A stretch of DNA of 64,000 nucleotides from the NCBI RefSeq assembly GCF_052072235.1, contig NZ_CM125436.1, positions 4,706,001-4,770,000 of the forward strand. Reading direction: 5' to 3'. The notes beneath the pieces are model-generated. The model had not been told where the DNA came from, did not search any database, and worked only from the letters and a program-made list of their open reading frames with translations. Position 1 is the stretch's first letter. The number at the start of each line of letters is the position of its first letter. Of this stretch, positions 16,345 through 25,130 are shown piece by piece. The stretch comes from Brevibacillus_D fluminis_A. Lineage in GTDB: Bacteria > Bacillota > Bacilli > Brevibacillales > Brevibacillaceae. A program made the translations under genes and the position numbers.

Positions 16345-16827
16345 TTAGTTTTGTGTGAGGGTATCGATGAGCTCGGAATAGCGTGGATAAACCTTTTCCC
16401 ATTCGCTTTTGCGAGACTCGATCGTCTTGCCAGCCAGCAGCGCGCCGATAACGTCCAGGCAGACATGCCAGCCAGCCAAATCTTTCGGCGTATGGGGAGT
16501 CGGTTGATGAATCGTTTCGATTAACGTCAAGCGGCATCCCGCATGTTCCTTCTGCAGTTCAAAGCGGACGCGGTCCTCTCCCCAGGTATAGGCCAAAACC
16601 GAATTCGGCGTCAGATCCAAAATCTCCATATCCAGAAACGTCCCATCCGGCATGCCAAACTTGATCACCCCGCCTACCCGAAGAGCGTCAACACGCAGCT
16701 CGGAAAACCATTGTGCGAGCTTATCATTTTCCGTCAGCATCGCCCACACCTGTTCGACCGGGTGCGGCAGATGACGTTCAAATCGGGCGATATATCCGTT
16801 TTCCGTCTGCTCCATGACAGCCAACAT
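16345..16827 (-). CDS. SRPBCC (AHSA1-like) domain protein
   Basis: 160 residues: GYIARFERHLPHPVEQVWAM opens the START/SRPBCC fold, followed by LAQWFSELRVDALRVGG and the C-terminal helix region LAGWHVCLDVIGALLAG. Such proteins have a hydrophobic pocket and varied roles. The ATG at 16827 is preferred because GGAGAG precedes it; an upstream GTG (16836) is in frame. No partner gene adjoins. Confidence 0.85.
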   Translation of the reverse strand: MLAVMEQTENGYIARFERHLPHPVEQVWAMLTENDKLAQWFSELRVDALRVGGVIKFGMPDGTFLDMEILDLTPNSVLAYTWGEDRVRFELQKEHAGCRLTLIETIHQPTPHTPKDLAGWHVCLDVIGALLAGKTIESRKSEWEKVYPRYSELIDTLTQN

Positions 16828-16980
16828 CGCACTCACCTCTCCACGATCTATCTTCTCCAGTATGTCCGAACGGTCAGTAGCTCGTACATCGTGTCGCTGT
16901 TTTTAAGGTGACACTGTCTCTATTCTATCATTTGACTCTGGTGAATCGGGCGGAACAATCATCGATTTTCTTGCTGCCAT

Positions 16981-17019
16981 AAAAAAAACTGGCACCCGGG
17001 ACAGCCCGATGCCAGTTTT
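16981..17019 (-). terminator. Terminator of the large Ig-repeat protein
   Basis: AAAAACTGGCA / TGCCAGTTTTT hairpin immediately after the stop codon, with seven T following on the minus strand. Confidence 0.85.
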
Positions 17020-17028
17020 TCAGCAATG

Positions 17029-20000
17029 CTATTTCACCGTGATTTTGATCTTGTACGATTTGCCGCGATACGTTGCAGTCACTGTCGTAGTCCCGGGCGA
17101 AACCGCCTCGATCATGCCCTGCTCCACTTTTGCCACCGCCTCATCCGCACTTGTCCACTCTGCCTTGTCCGTCACCGCGGATTTGGTGCCATCGGTGTAC
17201 GTCGCGGTCAGCGTCAGTTGGCGCGTGGTTCCTTCCTTCAGGTTCAGGCTGGAACGGTCGGCCGTGATACGGCGCACTTTGCGAGCATCCATGCTTTCCA
17301 CTTCAATCGATGCTTTCTTGTCGCCGTAGCTTACCGTAATCGTGGCTTTTCCTGGTTCGTGCGCAATCAGCTTGCCTTGCTCCACTTCCACAACGGTTTC
17401 GTCGGAGGAAGACCAGATGGCCGATTCGGAAACATCCTGCTCTTCTTCATCGGACCAGATCGCCAGCGACTTCAGCTGTGCCGTTTCGCCGCTCTCCAGT
17501 TGAAGCTGCTCGGCTGGCAGCTTCAGCTCGTTCAATTGCTTTTTGCCCACCACAACCAGCAGTTCCCTCGAAAGCCCGCCATAGCTGATCGTCACGCGTG
17601 CTTCCCCTTCATTTTTCCCTGCCCGGATGAGCGCGGAACGAACCGTCACCACTGATGAGTCGACCTCGTACTGCGTCTCTTTGCTTCGGGTGATCTCTTC
17701 ACGAGTTTTGTCTGAGTAGACGGCATATACGTTGAAACGAGCGCTTTTGTTCGGTTTGAGCAAGATGCTTTCATCATCCAGCTCAAGCGAGAGCAGTTTG
17801 ATTTTCTCGACCGTCACTTTGCTTTCTGCCGTAAAGCCGCCATCGACCGTTCTTGCTGTGATGATCGCAGCCCCGGCTTGAAGCGGCGTCACCACGCCAT
17901 TTTGGTCAACCGCTGCGACTTTTTCATCGCTGCTTGTCCAACGTACTTGCTGGTTCGTCGCGTAGTTCGGTGCGACTGTCGCATGCAGCGTGATCGAATC
18001 GCCGTTTTCCTGCATGGTCAAGCTGGTTTGATCCAGCGAAACGCCTGTGACGGGATAGTATGCTGGCAGATGCTGAATATTGGTCACATTGATCGTTTTT
18101 ACTGCTTCATTGCCAAGCAAATCTTTGGCGTAGACCGTATACATGCCGTTATTTACGACACGGAACGAGTCTCCATCCAAAGCGGTTCCGTTCGCGGCGA
18201 AATACGCTTTGTCCCGATCGCCGCTTGCCCACTTTTTCACGGCCAGGTCGGTCAGGCCTGCTGTGAACGTAACCTTTATCGTGACATTTCCCGTCGTCGG
18301 CTGTGTCGGGGTTGCAGCGAGCGTGATGGTCGGTCCTTCGTGATCGATGTTGGTAATGTTGATCGTTTCGACCGATTCGTTGCCCGCATCGTCCTTCGCG
18401 TAGACCGTATAGGTTCCGTTTGCGTCTACCGTAAATGTATTGCCGGTCAAACTCGTTCCGTTCGCCGCAAAGTACGCGGCATTCTGGTCACCGCTCGCCC
18501 ATTTTTGTTCAGCGATGCTGCCGTTGTCGGTGATGGTTGCTGTGATGGTTACGTCGCCGTTTGTCGGCTGCGTCGGACTTGCGACAAGGGCTATGGTTGG
18601 TCCGTCTTTATCGATGTTAGTGATGTCGATGGTTTTGACCGATTCGTTGCCCGCATCGTCCTTCGCGTAGACCGTATAGGTTCCGTTTGCGTCTACCGTA
18701 AATGTATTGCCGGTCAAGCTCGTTCCGTTCGCCGCAAAGTATGCGGCATTCTGGTCGCCGCTCGCCCATTTTTGTTCGGCGATGTTGCCGTTGTCGGTAA
18801 TGGTTGCCGTAATGGTTACGTCGCTGTTTGTCGGCTGCGTCGGACTTGCAACAAGGGCTATGGTTGGTCCGTCTTTATCGATGTTAGTGATGGCGATGGT
18901 TTCGACCGATTCGTTGCCCGCATCGTCCTTCGCGTAGACCGTGTAGGTTCCGTTTGTGTCTACCGTAAATGTATTACCGGTCAAGCTCGTTCCGTTCGCC
19001 GCAAAGTATGCGGCATCCTGGTCACCGCTCGCCCATTTTTGTTCGGCGATGCTGCCGTTGTCGGTAATGGTTGCCGTGATCGTCACGTCACCATTCGACG
19101 GACCGGTTGGTGATGCGTCCAGTGTAATCGCTGGCGCAACTTTATCGATCGTACTAACCGGGATTTTTTCGACCGCTGTATTCCCTGCTGCGTCTTTGGC
19201 AAATACGGTGTACATGCCATTCGCCGAGACAGCGAACGTCGTTCCGGTAAAGCTCGTTCCATTTGCCGCAAAGTACGCAGCATCCTGATCCCCACTCGCC
19301 CATTTTTGCTCCGCGATGCTGCCGTTGTCGGTGATAGTTGCCGTAATGGTCACGTCACCGTTCGTCGGACCGGTCGGCGCTGCGCTCAATGTAATCGATG
19401 GTGCGTTCTTGTCAATGTTTCCGATGGCGATGGTTTTCACCGTCTCATTCCCTGCCGCGTCCTTGGCATAAACCGTATACGTCCCGTTCGCTGTCACGTC
19501 AAACGTCGTTCCGGTCAAGCTCGTCCCGTTCGCCGCAAAGTACGCGGCATTCTGATCCCCACTCGCCCATTTTTGTTCGGTGATGCTGCCGTTGTCGGTG
19601 ATGGTCGCCGTGATCGTCACGTCACCATTCGTCGGATCGGTTGGTGATGCGTCCAGTACAATCGCTGGCGCGTTCTTGTCAATGTTTCCGATGGCGATGG
19701 TTTGCACCGTCGCGTTCCCTGCCGCGTCCTTGGCATAAACCGTATACGTCCCGTTCGTTGTCACGTCAAACGTCGTTCCGGTGAAGCTCGTCCCATTTGC
19801 CGCAAAGTAAGCCGCATTCTGATCCCCACTCGCCCATTTCTGCTCGGCGATGCTGCCGTTGTCGGTAATGGTTGCCGTAATCGTCACGTCACCGTTCGTC
19901 GGACCGGTCGGCGCTGCGCTCAATGTAATCGCTGGCGCAACTTTATCGATCGTACTAACCGGGATTTTTTCGACCGCTGTATTCCCTGCTGCATCTTTGG

Positions 20001-21942
20001 CAAATACGGTGTACGTGCCATTCGCCGAGACAGCGAACGTCGTTCCGGTAAAGCTTGTCCCGTTCGCCGCAAAGTACGCCGCATTCTGATCCCCACTCGC
20101 CCATTTCTGCTCCGCGATGCTGCCGTTGTCGGTAATGGTTGCCGTAATGGTCACGTCGCCGTTCGTCGGACCGGTCGGCGCCGCGCTCAATGTGATCGAT
20201 GGCGCAACTTTATCGATCGTACTGACCGTAATGGTTTTCACTGCTGTATTCCCCGCTGCGTCTTTGGCGAATACCGTGTACGTTCCGTTCACCGCCGTAA
20301 CGAAACTGCTTCCCGTAAGCGTTGTTCCGTTCGTTGCGAAATAGGCTGCGCTTTGTGTGCCGTTTGCCCACTTTTTCTCGGCGACGGTTCCATCATCTGT
20401 GATGGTCGCGGTAATCGTCACATCGCTGTTGGTCGGACCGACAGGCGATGCGCTCAGCGAAATCACCGGCGCGTTCTTGTCAATGTTTCCGATGGCGATG
20501 GTTTGCACCGTCTCGTTCCCTGCCGCGTCCTTGGCATAAACCGTATACGTCCCGTTCGCTGACACGTCAAACGTCGTTCCGGTCAAGCTCGTTCCATTCG
20601 CGGCAAAATAGGCGGCATTCTGATCTCCGCTCGCCCATTTCTTCGCGATGACGCCGCTGCCGCTGTCCGCGATCGTCGCCGTAACGGTGACATCCCCGGC
20701 CGTCGTTCCAACCGGCGACGCACTCAGCGTGATCGTCGGCGCAACTTTGTCAATGTTCGTCACATCGATGGTCTCTACAGCCGTGTTGCCCGCTTTGTCT
20801 TGGACAAAAACGGTATACGTATCGTTGGCAGTCGCGGCAAACGTCGTTCCTCCCAGCGCCGTGCCATTTGCCGAAAAATAAGCGGCATTCTGATTCCCGT
20901 TCGCCCATTTCAGGCTCGCGACTCCGCTTCCCGTTTCCGTCGTCGAAATCGTGACCGTCACATCGCCGTTCGTCGGGGTCTGCGGGGCTGCCGTCAAGGA
21001 AAGCACCGGACTCGTCTTGTCGATCAGTACGCTTTTTCCGGATGAATCCTTGGAGGCTGTAACCGGCGTTCCTACTCCGCCTTGCAAATCCGTGTAATTG
21101 ATCGTAAACCCGACTTTTCCTTCCGCCATCCCTGCATCAACAGGCACATGCGCCGTCCAGGTGATCTGATCACCGCTGGCGTCCACTTGCGCTGTCTTGC
21201 CATTGATCGTGACGGTCGGACTTGCCTGGAGCTGCTCACTCGCAGAGAATGTCAAGTTGATTTGATCGCCCGCTTTTGCAAACTGCGGATTGGACCCAGT
21301 GGAGGAAAGCTGCGTGTTTGTAATCTTGGGCAAAACGTTGACGTCTGCCGTGTATGGCTGATAATACTGATTTTTTGGCCATGAACCATATTTCTCCATA
21401 AAACCGGCAAGGGTAGCCCAGACCGCATCGTTGGGAACCGTGGAACCTTGCTGTACAGATACGCCATCGACAGAATAGCGATATGATTGCTGAAAGATGG
21501 GATCATCAAGCATGTAAAAATCACTAATTGTGACCCAAGTCGCGTCTGCAGGCACCTGGCCGGCATCGCTCGTGCTGCTGATCACCCCGTTGCGGCAGTA
21601 CATGTAACGCAAGCCAGCGCTTAAAGTGGGATAATTCGGGTGGTAGTACCTTTCGACAGCCGCCCACTTCACCTTTGGCGGAAGACTGGCAGCTCCTCTC
21701 ACCACCGTGCTGCCATCTTCGCTGTAAAAGTAGGAACTGACGGTCATTGGCCCTCTTTGTCCATTCATATCCGTATTAAAAATATCAAAATGATGCAAAA
21801 GCTCGGCTTGCACATCCGCCGCCGATGCGGTCTGCATCCTCCCGCCCAAACAGCCGCTGGCGAGCATTGCAATGATCAAAACGATGCGCAGCAACGATCT
21901 TTTTTGAAATACCCTTCCCACACGCATGCCTATCTTCCCCAT
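17029..21942 (-). CDS. Large exported protein with 11 Ig-like repeats and BIG2-like C terminus
   Basis: 1637 residues. A signal peptide covers about residues 1-42 (LLRIVLIIAMLASGCLGG, then ASA-AD), with an ambiguous lipobox at Cys31. Residues 60-190 hold three loosely repeated modules around YSxDG and DAxWxTI. An Ig-like segment (200-305) is followed by eleven 89-90-residue repeats (308 to about 1295), each opening DKxAPxITLxAxP and containing KWASGDQNAAYFAANGT and TYTVYAKDAAGN. BIG2-like domains form the last ~340 residues. No LPxTG, SLH or membrane anchor is visible, so attachment is unclear. The ATG at 21942 abuts AGAAGGG; ATG 21927 is an alternative. Adhesin or matrix role is inferred only. 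Confidence 0.85.
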   Translation of the reverse strand: MGKIGMRVGRVFQKRSLLRIVLIIAMLASGCLGGRMQTASAADVQAELLHHFDIFNTDMNGQRGPMTVSSYFYSEDGSTVVRGAASLPPKVKWAAVERYYHPNYPTLSAGLRYMYCRNGVISSTSDAGQVPADATWVTISDFYMLDDPIFQQSYRYSVDGVSVQQGSTVPNDAVWATLAGFMEKYGSWPKNQYYQPYTADVNVLPKITNTQLSSTGSNPQFAKAGDQINLTFSASEQLQASPTVTINGKTAQVDASGDQITWTAHVPVDAGMAEGKVGFTINYTDLQGGVGTPVTASKDSSGKSVLIDKTSPVLSLTAAPQTPTNGDVTVTISTTETGSGVASLKWANGNQNAAYFSANGTALGGTTFAATANDTYTVFVQDKAGNTAVETIDVTNIDKVAPTITLSASPVGTTAGDVTVTATIADSGSGVIAKKWASGDQNAAYFAANGTSLTGTTFDVSANGTYTVYAKDAAGNETVQTIAIGNIDKNAPVISLSASPVGPTNSDVTITATITDDGTVAEKKWANGTQSAAYFATNGTTLTGSSFVTAVNGTYTVFAKDAAGNTAVKTITVSTIDKVAPSITLSAAPTGPTNGDVTITATITDNGSIAEQKWASGDQNAAYFAANGTSFTGTTFAVSANGTYTVFAKDAAGNTAVEKIPVSTIDKVAPAITLSAAPTGPTNGDVTITATITDNGSIAEQKWASGDQNAAYFAANGTSFTGTTFDVTTNGTYTVYAKDAAGNATVQTIAIGNIDKNAPAIVLDASPTDPTNGDVTITATITDNGSITEQKWASGDQNAAYFAANGTSLTGTTFDVTANGTYTVYAKDAAGNETVKTIAIGNIDKNAPSITLSAAPTGPTNGDVTITATITDNGSIAEQKWASGDQDAAYFAANGTSFTGTTFAVSANGMYTVFAKDAAGNTAVEKIPVSTIDKVAPAITLDASPTGPSNGDVTITATITDNGSIAEQKWASGDQDAAYFAANGTSLTGNTFTVDTNGTYTVYAKDDAGNESVETIAITNIDKDGPTIALVASPTQPTNSDVTITATITDNGNIAEQKWASGDQNAAYFAANGTSLTGNTFTVDANGTYTVYAKDDAGNESVKTIDITNIDKDGPTIALVASPTQPTNGDVTITATITDNGSIAEQKWASGDQNAAYFAANGTSLTGNTFTVDANGTYTVYAKDDAGNESVETINITNIDHEGPTITLAATPTQPTTGNVTIKVTFTAGLTDLAVKKWASGDRDKAYFAANGTALDGDSFRVVNNGMYTVYAKDLLGNEAVKTINVTNIQHLPAYYPVTGVSLDQTSLTMQENGDSITLHATVAPNYATNQQVRWTSSDEKVAAVDQNGVVTPLQAGAAIITARTVDGGFTAESKVTVEKIKLLSLELDDESILLKPNKSARFNVYAVYSDKTREEITRSKETQYEVDSSVVTVRSALIRAGKNEGEARVTISYGGLSRELLVVVGKKQLNELKLPAEQLQLESGETAQLKSLAIWSDEEEQDVSESAIWSSSDETVVEVEQGKLIAHEPGKATITVSYGDKKASIEVESMDARKVRRITADRSSLNLKEGTTRQLTLTATYTDGTKSAVTDKAEWTSADEAVAKVEQGMIEAVSPGTTTVTATYRGKSYKIKITVK
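18074..21021 (-). repeat. Eleven in-frame ~268-bp tandem repeats
   Basis: Tandem units encode the Ig-like modules of the large exported protein. Central units (4 to 10) differ at few positions and share long identical stretches, while the first and last are more diverged, a pattern of recent duplication or gene conversion in the middle of the array. Copy number is liable to change and to be collapsed in assembly. Confidence 0.85.
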
Positions 21943-21993
21943 CCCTTCTCGTTTCGTTCAATCTTCCGTTCGTTATGCCGACCTACACAAAAA

Positions 21994-22017
21994 GTACATG
22001 CTATCGTACATGCTATC
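21994..22017. repeat. Exact tandem 12-bp repeat upstream of the large exported protein
   Basis: GTACATGCTATC at 21994-22005 is repeated without a gap at 22006-22017, about 55 bases upstream of the start codon; ACATGTAC recurs at about 22038. It could be a regulator-binding site. Confidence 0.5.
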
Positions 22018-22092
22018 CAAGTTACCTTGAACACCAAACATGTACCTCTCCCCAAAGGAGTATTTGTATGAAATACCCACCGTACCAACGCC

Positions 22093-22144
22093 AAAAAAGA
22101 AAGACCCGCTTCGTCTTCCAACGAAATGCGAGTCTTTCTTTTTT
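22093..22144 (-). terminator. Terminator of the AHSA1 gene
   Basis: Long imperfect hairpin between GAAAGACTCGC and GCGGGTCTTTC with six T after it on the minus strand. Confidence 0.8.
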
Positions 22145-22163
22145 CACGGTCCATGCGAATAGG

Positions 22164-22673
22164 TTATCGCAGCGATACCACAAGCTCCTCCAGACGATCC
22201 CAGGTTTCCGTAATGCCTTGCTCCATTCCCATATCGAGAACGGTTTTGAGCGCTTCCGGAGATGCGTAGCGAGCACGGTTGATGAGCTTCGTGTTGCCTT
22301 CATACTCTTCAAAAATCAGGGTAATGTGCGACGACGGCATCCCTTCCGCTTCGTTGCCCTCCGCATCTGAGAAATAGTCGACATACACGATCTTCTCATT
22401 CTCGACGATTTCCTGATAGACGCCTTTGCCCCAAGATTCGAATCCGTAAAAATCCCCTTGGTTTTTATCAATGCACTTCATGCAGTAATGCCAAACCCCG
22501 CCTGGGCGAAAATCGATGTTGCATACGGTGAGCGTCCAGCCGCGTGGCCCCCACCAGTTTTTCAGATGCTCAGCCTCGGAAAACGCCTTGAACACCAGCT
22601 CGCGAGGTGCACGGAACACACGCTCCAGTGTCAATTCCTGCCCATCAACCTTGGTAATCATTTTGCTCGTCAT
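22164..22673 (-). CDS. AHSA1-type SRPBCC domain protein
   Basis: 169 residues. ELTLERVFRAPRELVFKAFS and HLKNWWGPRGWTLTVCNIDF are the typical opening of ArsR-linked AHSA1 proteins, ending GITETWDRLEELVVSL. Start at ATG 22673 behind GGAGGGGG. It forms a two-gene operon with the upstream ArsR gene (27-base gap). Function of such pairs is unknown; the domain binds hydrophobic ligands in other families. Confidence 0.9.
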   Translation of the reverse strand: MTSKMITKVDGQELTLERVFRAPRELVFKAFSEAEHLKNWWGPRGWTLTVCNIDFRPGGVWHYCMKCIDKNQGDFYGFESWGKGVYQEIVENEKIVYVDYFSDAEGNEAEGMPSSHITLIFEEYEGNTKLINRARYASPEALKTVLDMGMEQGITETWDRLEELVVSLR

Positions 22674-22700
22674 CGCCAACCCCCTCCTGAGTGTGAGTGT

Positions 22701-23030
22701 TTACTTGTCCTTCTCCTCTTTTGCTTGCAGCTGCTGAAGATAACGCTCCAGATTGTCGAATCGTTCCTCCCACGTGCTGCGGTACGTTTCAAGCCATGCC
22801 TCCATCGCTAAAAACGGTTCAGCCCGGAGCTTGTAGTGCCGCCTGTTGGCATCGGCCTCCACCTCCACGATTCCTGCTTCAAGCAGGACGCGCAAATGCT
22901 TTGAGGCTTGCGGCTGGCGCAATTCTAACCGTCCCGCAATCTCCCCTACTGTGAGCGGGCCGTCACGCAGAAGCTCTACCATGCGAAAGCGGTTCGGTTC
23001 AGCCAAGGCGCTAAATGTTGTAGGGTCCAT
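22701..23030 (-). CDS. ArsR-family repressor of the AHSA1 operon
   Basis: 109 residues, compact winged helix: FSALAEPNRFRMVELLRDGP, GEIAGRLELRQPQASKHLRVLLEAGIV and RRHYKLRAEPF. No metal-binding Cys pair, as expected for this non-metal subgroup. Transcribed ahead of the AHSA1 gene; it most likely represses the pair through repeats in its own promoter. Confidence 0.9.
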   Translation of the reverse strand: MDPTTFSALAEPNRFRMVELLRDGPLTVGEIAGRLELRQPQASKHLRVLLEAGIVEVEADANRRHYKLRAEPFLAMEAWLETYRSTWEERFDNLERYLQQLQAKEEKDK

Positions 23031-23118
23031 GACGTCGCTTTCCTTTTTTGAAGCGTTTCACCGCTTCATCATTTGTTACGGTTATCATTTGTTCTTTCTG
23101 AATTCAATATACCACGAC

Positions 23119-23143
23119 AGGAATATTCTTGTAAAGGAATATT
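23119..23143 (-). promoter_or_regulatory. Candidate ArsR operator
   Basis: AGGAATATT occurs at 23119-23127 and 23135-23143 (16 bases apart), the first inside the palindrome GAATATTC, about 90 bases upstream of the ArsR start. Confidence 0.4.
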
Positions 23144-23324
23144 AGAAAAAAAATTTCCCCGCTTGATAAACATGCTGCGCCGGCATGTCATTCTTTTCCG
23201 TTTCATCCCGATCTATATCGATACAGATGACCTTTTTCAGATTGTAGAAAACCGCTCCCCCTTCTACAATGAGACTACAGGTTTTGGAAAAAACAGGATC
23301 GCGTAAAACAAGGGGTGATATGCC

Positions 23325-24272
23325 ATGTACCAAATGACAAAAGAAGAGCTTGCCGCTTACTTGCGGCGAATCGGTATCTCCGACATGCACGAACCGACCA
23401 AGGATTACTTGTTTGCCCTGCACAAAGCCCATGTAGAAACCCTTGCGTGGCAATGCATCGATATTTTTGCCGGAAAACCCGCCGGGATGGATGCGGAAGA
23501 ATCCATCCGGCTCATTCTGGAAGGGAGAAGCGGATATTGTTTCCAGTTGAACGGAGCGTTCAGCTCGCTTCTCCGTTCCCTGGGATACAACGTTTCGATG
23601 CATCGGGCAGGCGTCCAGCCGCTCGGGGCCGAGCCGCGCATCAATTCGTTCCACCTTGGCCTGACCGTCAACCTGGCCGGTGCAGATCAGGAGGAAGACC
23701 GCTGGATTGTCGATGTGGGGCTTGGTGACATGCCTTACGAGCCTCTTCCACTGCGTTTCGGCACGTATGAGCATGCTCCGCTGCGCTACAAGGTAATGGA
23801 ATCGGGCGTAGCCGCCAATGGCTGGCGCTTGGAACACGACCCGCTCGCTAATTATGCAGGCGTTGATTTTGCCCCTGACATTGTGGAGTCATTGGAAGAA
23901 TTCAAGCCAAAGCATGCGTATTACAGCCACCATGCCGAGTCGCCCTGGATCAATCTGTTTCTCATCCGCCACCGGCATGCGACCGGCAGCAATGAGTTGA
24001 GAGGCTGCGTCTGGAGCAAGCGTGACCAGGATGGCGTCCACAAGACCGAGCTGCAGACGAAATCGCAGTGGCTGGCTGTTCTGGGCGATGTTTTCGGCGA
24101 GCATCTCGTCGCCTATAGCGATCTGGAAAAGGATGAGCTGTGGAAGCGGGTGTCCCACGCTCATGAGGAGTGGAAAAAGCAAAGGCGCAAAACGTGTGAG
24201 CGGCGCGGGTATTCCCGCGCCTCACTTCGAACCGGCCCCCGCGCCTCACAGGCATGGAATGCCTCCCTATGA
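23325..24272 (+). CDS. nat: Arylamine N-acetyltransferase
   Basis: Transfers acetyl from acetyl-CoA to arylamines or hydrazines. The catalytic triad is visible: Cys in RSGYCFQLNGAF (about residue 72), His in NSFHLGLTV and Asp in WIVDVGLGD. About 315 residues, longer than the usual 260-280: a basic tail (RRKTCERRGYSRASLR) follows the normal end and may reflect loss of the original stop. AGGGGTG precedes the ATG. Monocistronic. Confidence 0.93.
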   Translation: MYQMTKEELAAYLRRIGISDMHEPTKDYLFALHKAHVETLAWQCIDIFAGKPAGMDAEESIRLILEGRSGYCFQLNGAFSSLLRSLGYNVSMHRAGVQPLGAEPRINSFHLGLTVNLAGADQEEDRWIVDVGLGDMPYEPLPLRFGTYEHAPLRYKVMESGVAANGWRLEHDPLANYAGVDFAPDIVESLEEFKPKHAYYSHHAESPWINLFLIRHRHATGSNELRGCVWSKRDQDGVHKTELQTKSQWLAVLGDVFGEHLVAYSDLEKDELWKRVSHAHEEWKKQRRKTCERRGYSRASLRTGPRASQAWNASL

Positions 24273-24294
24273 GGGTAAAAACCCTTCCAAAGAA

Positions 24295-24346
24295 AAGAAA
24301 CAGCGGCAGTCTTGGGATTCGTCTCTCTCCAAGCTACCGCTGTTCT
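24295..24346. terminator. Terminator between nat and the AmiS/UreI gene
   Basis: AACAGCGGCAGTCTTGG pairs with TCCAAGCTACCGCTGTT; a T-rich run follows on the minus strand, so it best serves the AmiS/UreI gene. Confidence 0.75.
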
Positions 24347-24361
24347 CCTTGACTTACTACC

Positions 24362-25018
24362 TTATATGTTCGTCTCTCCGGTTGGCTGAGCCGCTCTATC
24401 ACTTGTTCCATCACCGCGTCCCTCACCCTGCGCTCTCTTTACCGAGCGCAGCGCAAACAGAAAATACACGATCGACGCAAGCAACACATACGTCCACAAG
24501 CGCTGTACAATCGGCGCTCCCCACACGTCGGTCAGCACGAGCAGCGACGGCGCGGTCAGCGTCACCCACGACTGGACGAACGCGACTTTTCCGATGTACC
24601 CGTCAATCCGTTTCCCAAGCGCATTGCCGAGAAAGAACAGCAGCCACAAAAATGCCCACATAAACCACGTCAGCGAGCTTACGGTATCTTTGAAATGAAG
24701 AGCTGCGACCACCGCGTACACGACGGCGATAACCGATACCCACAACGAAAACCAGCCCAGACCGTTCCCTGCGAGCCCCATGCACGCCGTGAAACCGACA
24801 TACAGATAGGTCAAGCCGAACAAAAAGGTTGCGGCGTACCCGTAGACCGTCCAGTTGGCTTGGTCAGATACCACGATCAAGTAAAACGGGATAACGATCT
24901 GCAGGAAACCGACAAAAAGATTAAACACGCCGACGCTCTTGCCGTTTGCTCTGCCCATTAAAACCAAGCTGTTTAAAAAAAGCGCCGCCCCCGACAGCAG
25001 CAAGCCTACCTGTCCCAT
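24362..25018 (-). CDS. AmiS/UreI-family amide/urea channel
   Basis: 218 residues, six hydrophobic segments, with the family start GLLLSGAALFLNSLVLMGR, NWTVYGYAATFLFGLTYLYVG and GWFSLWVSVIAVVYA. UreI is a proton-gated urea channel and AmiS passes short-chain amides. No urease or amidase gene is present in the window, so its partner must be elsewhere. The tail (after about residue 195) is hydrophilic. Confidence 0.9.
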   Translation of the reverse strand: MGQVGLLLSGAALFLNSLVLMGRANGKSVGVFNLFVGFLQIVIPFYLIVVSDQANWTVYGYAATFLFGLTYLYVGFTACMGLAGNGLGWFSLWVSVIAVVYAVVAALHFKDTVSSLTWFMWAFLWLLFFLGNALGKRIDGYIGKVAFVQSWVTLTAPSLLVLTDVWGAPIVQRLWTYVLLASIVYFLFALRSVKRAQGEGRGDGTSDRAAQPTGETNI

Positions 25019-25064
25019 ACTGATTCCCTTCTCCCGCCATCATAGTTTACGTTCGCCGAAAAAA

Positions 25065-25105
25065 AGAAAAAGCAGTTCCATCTTGGAAAGAGGAATTGCT
25101 TTTTC
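25065..25105 (-). terminator. Terminator after nupC
   Basis: AAAAGCAATTCC / GGAACTGCTTTTT stem with T-rich tail, 25 bases after the nupC stop; ends the pdp-deoC-cdd-nupC transcript. Confidence 0.85.
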
Positions 25106-25130
25106 AAAAGCGTTTCCGGCGATCAAGCCA

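Noticed and set aside
17878..19113. 411-codon repeat-rich plus-strand frame inside the giant gene
   Set aside because: Periodic only because the opposite strand encodes Ig-like repeats.
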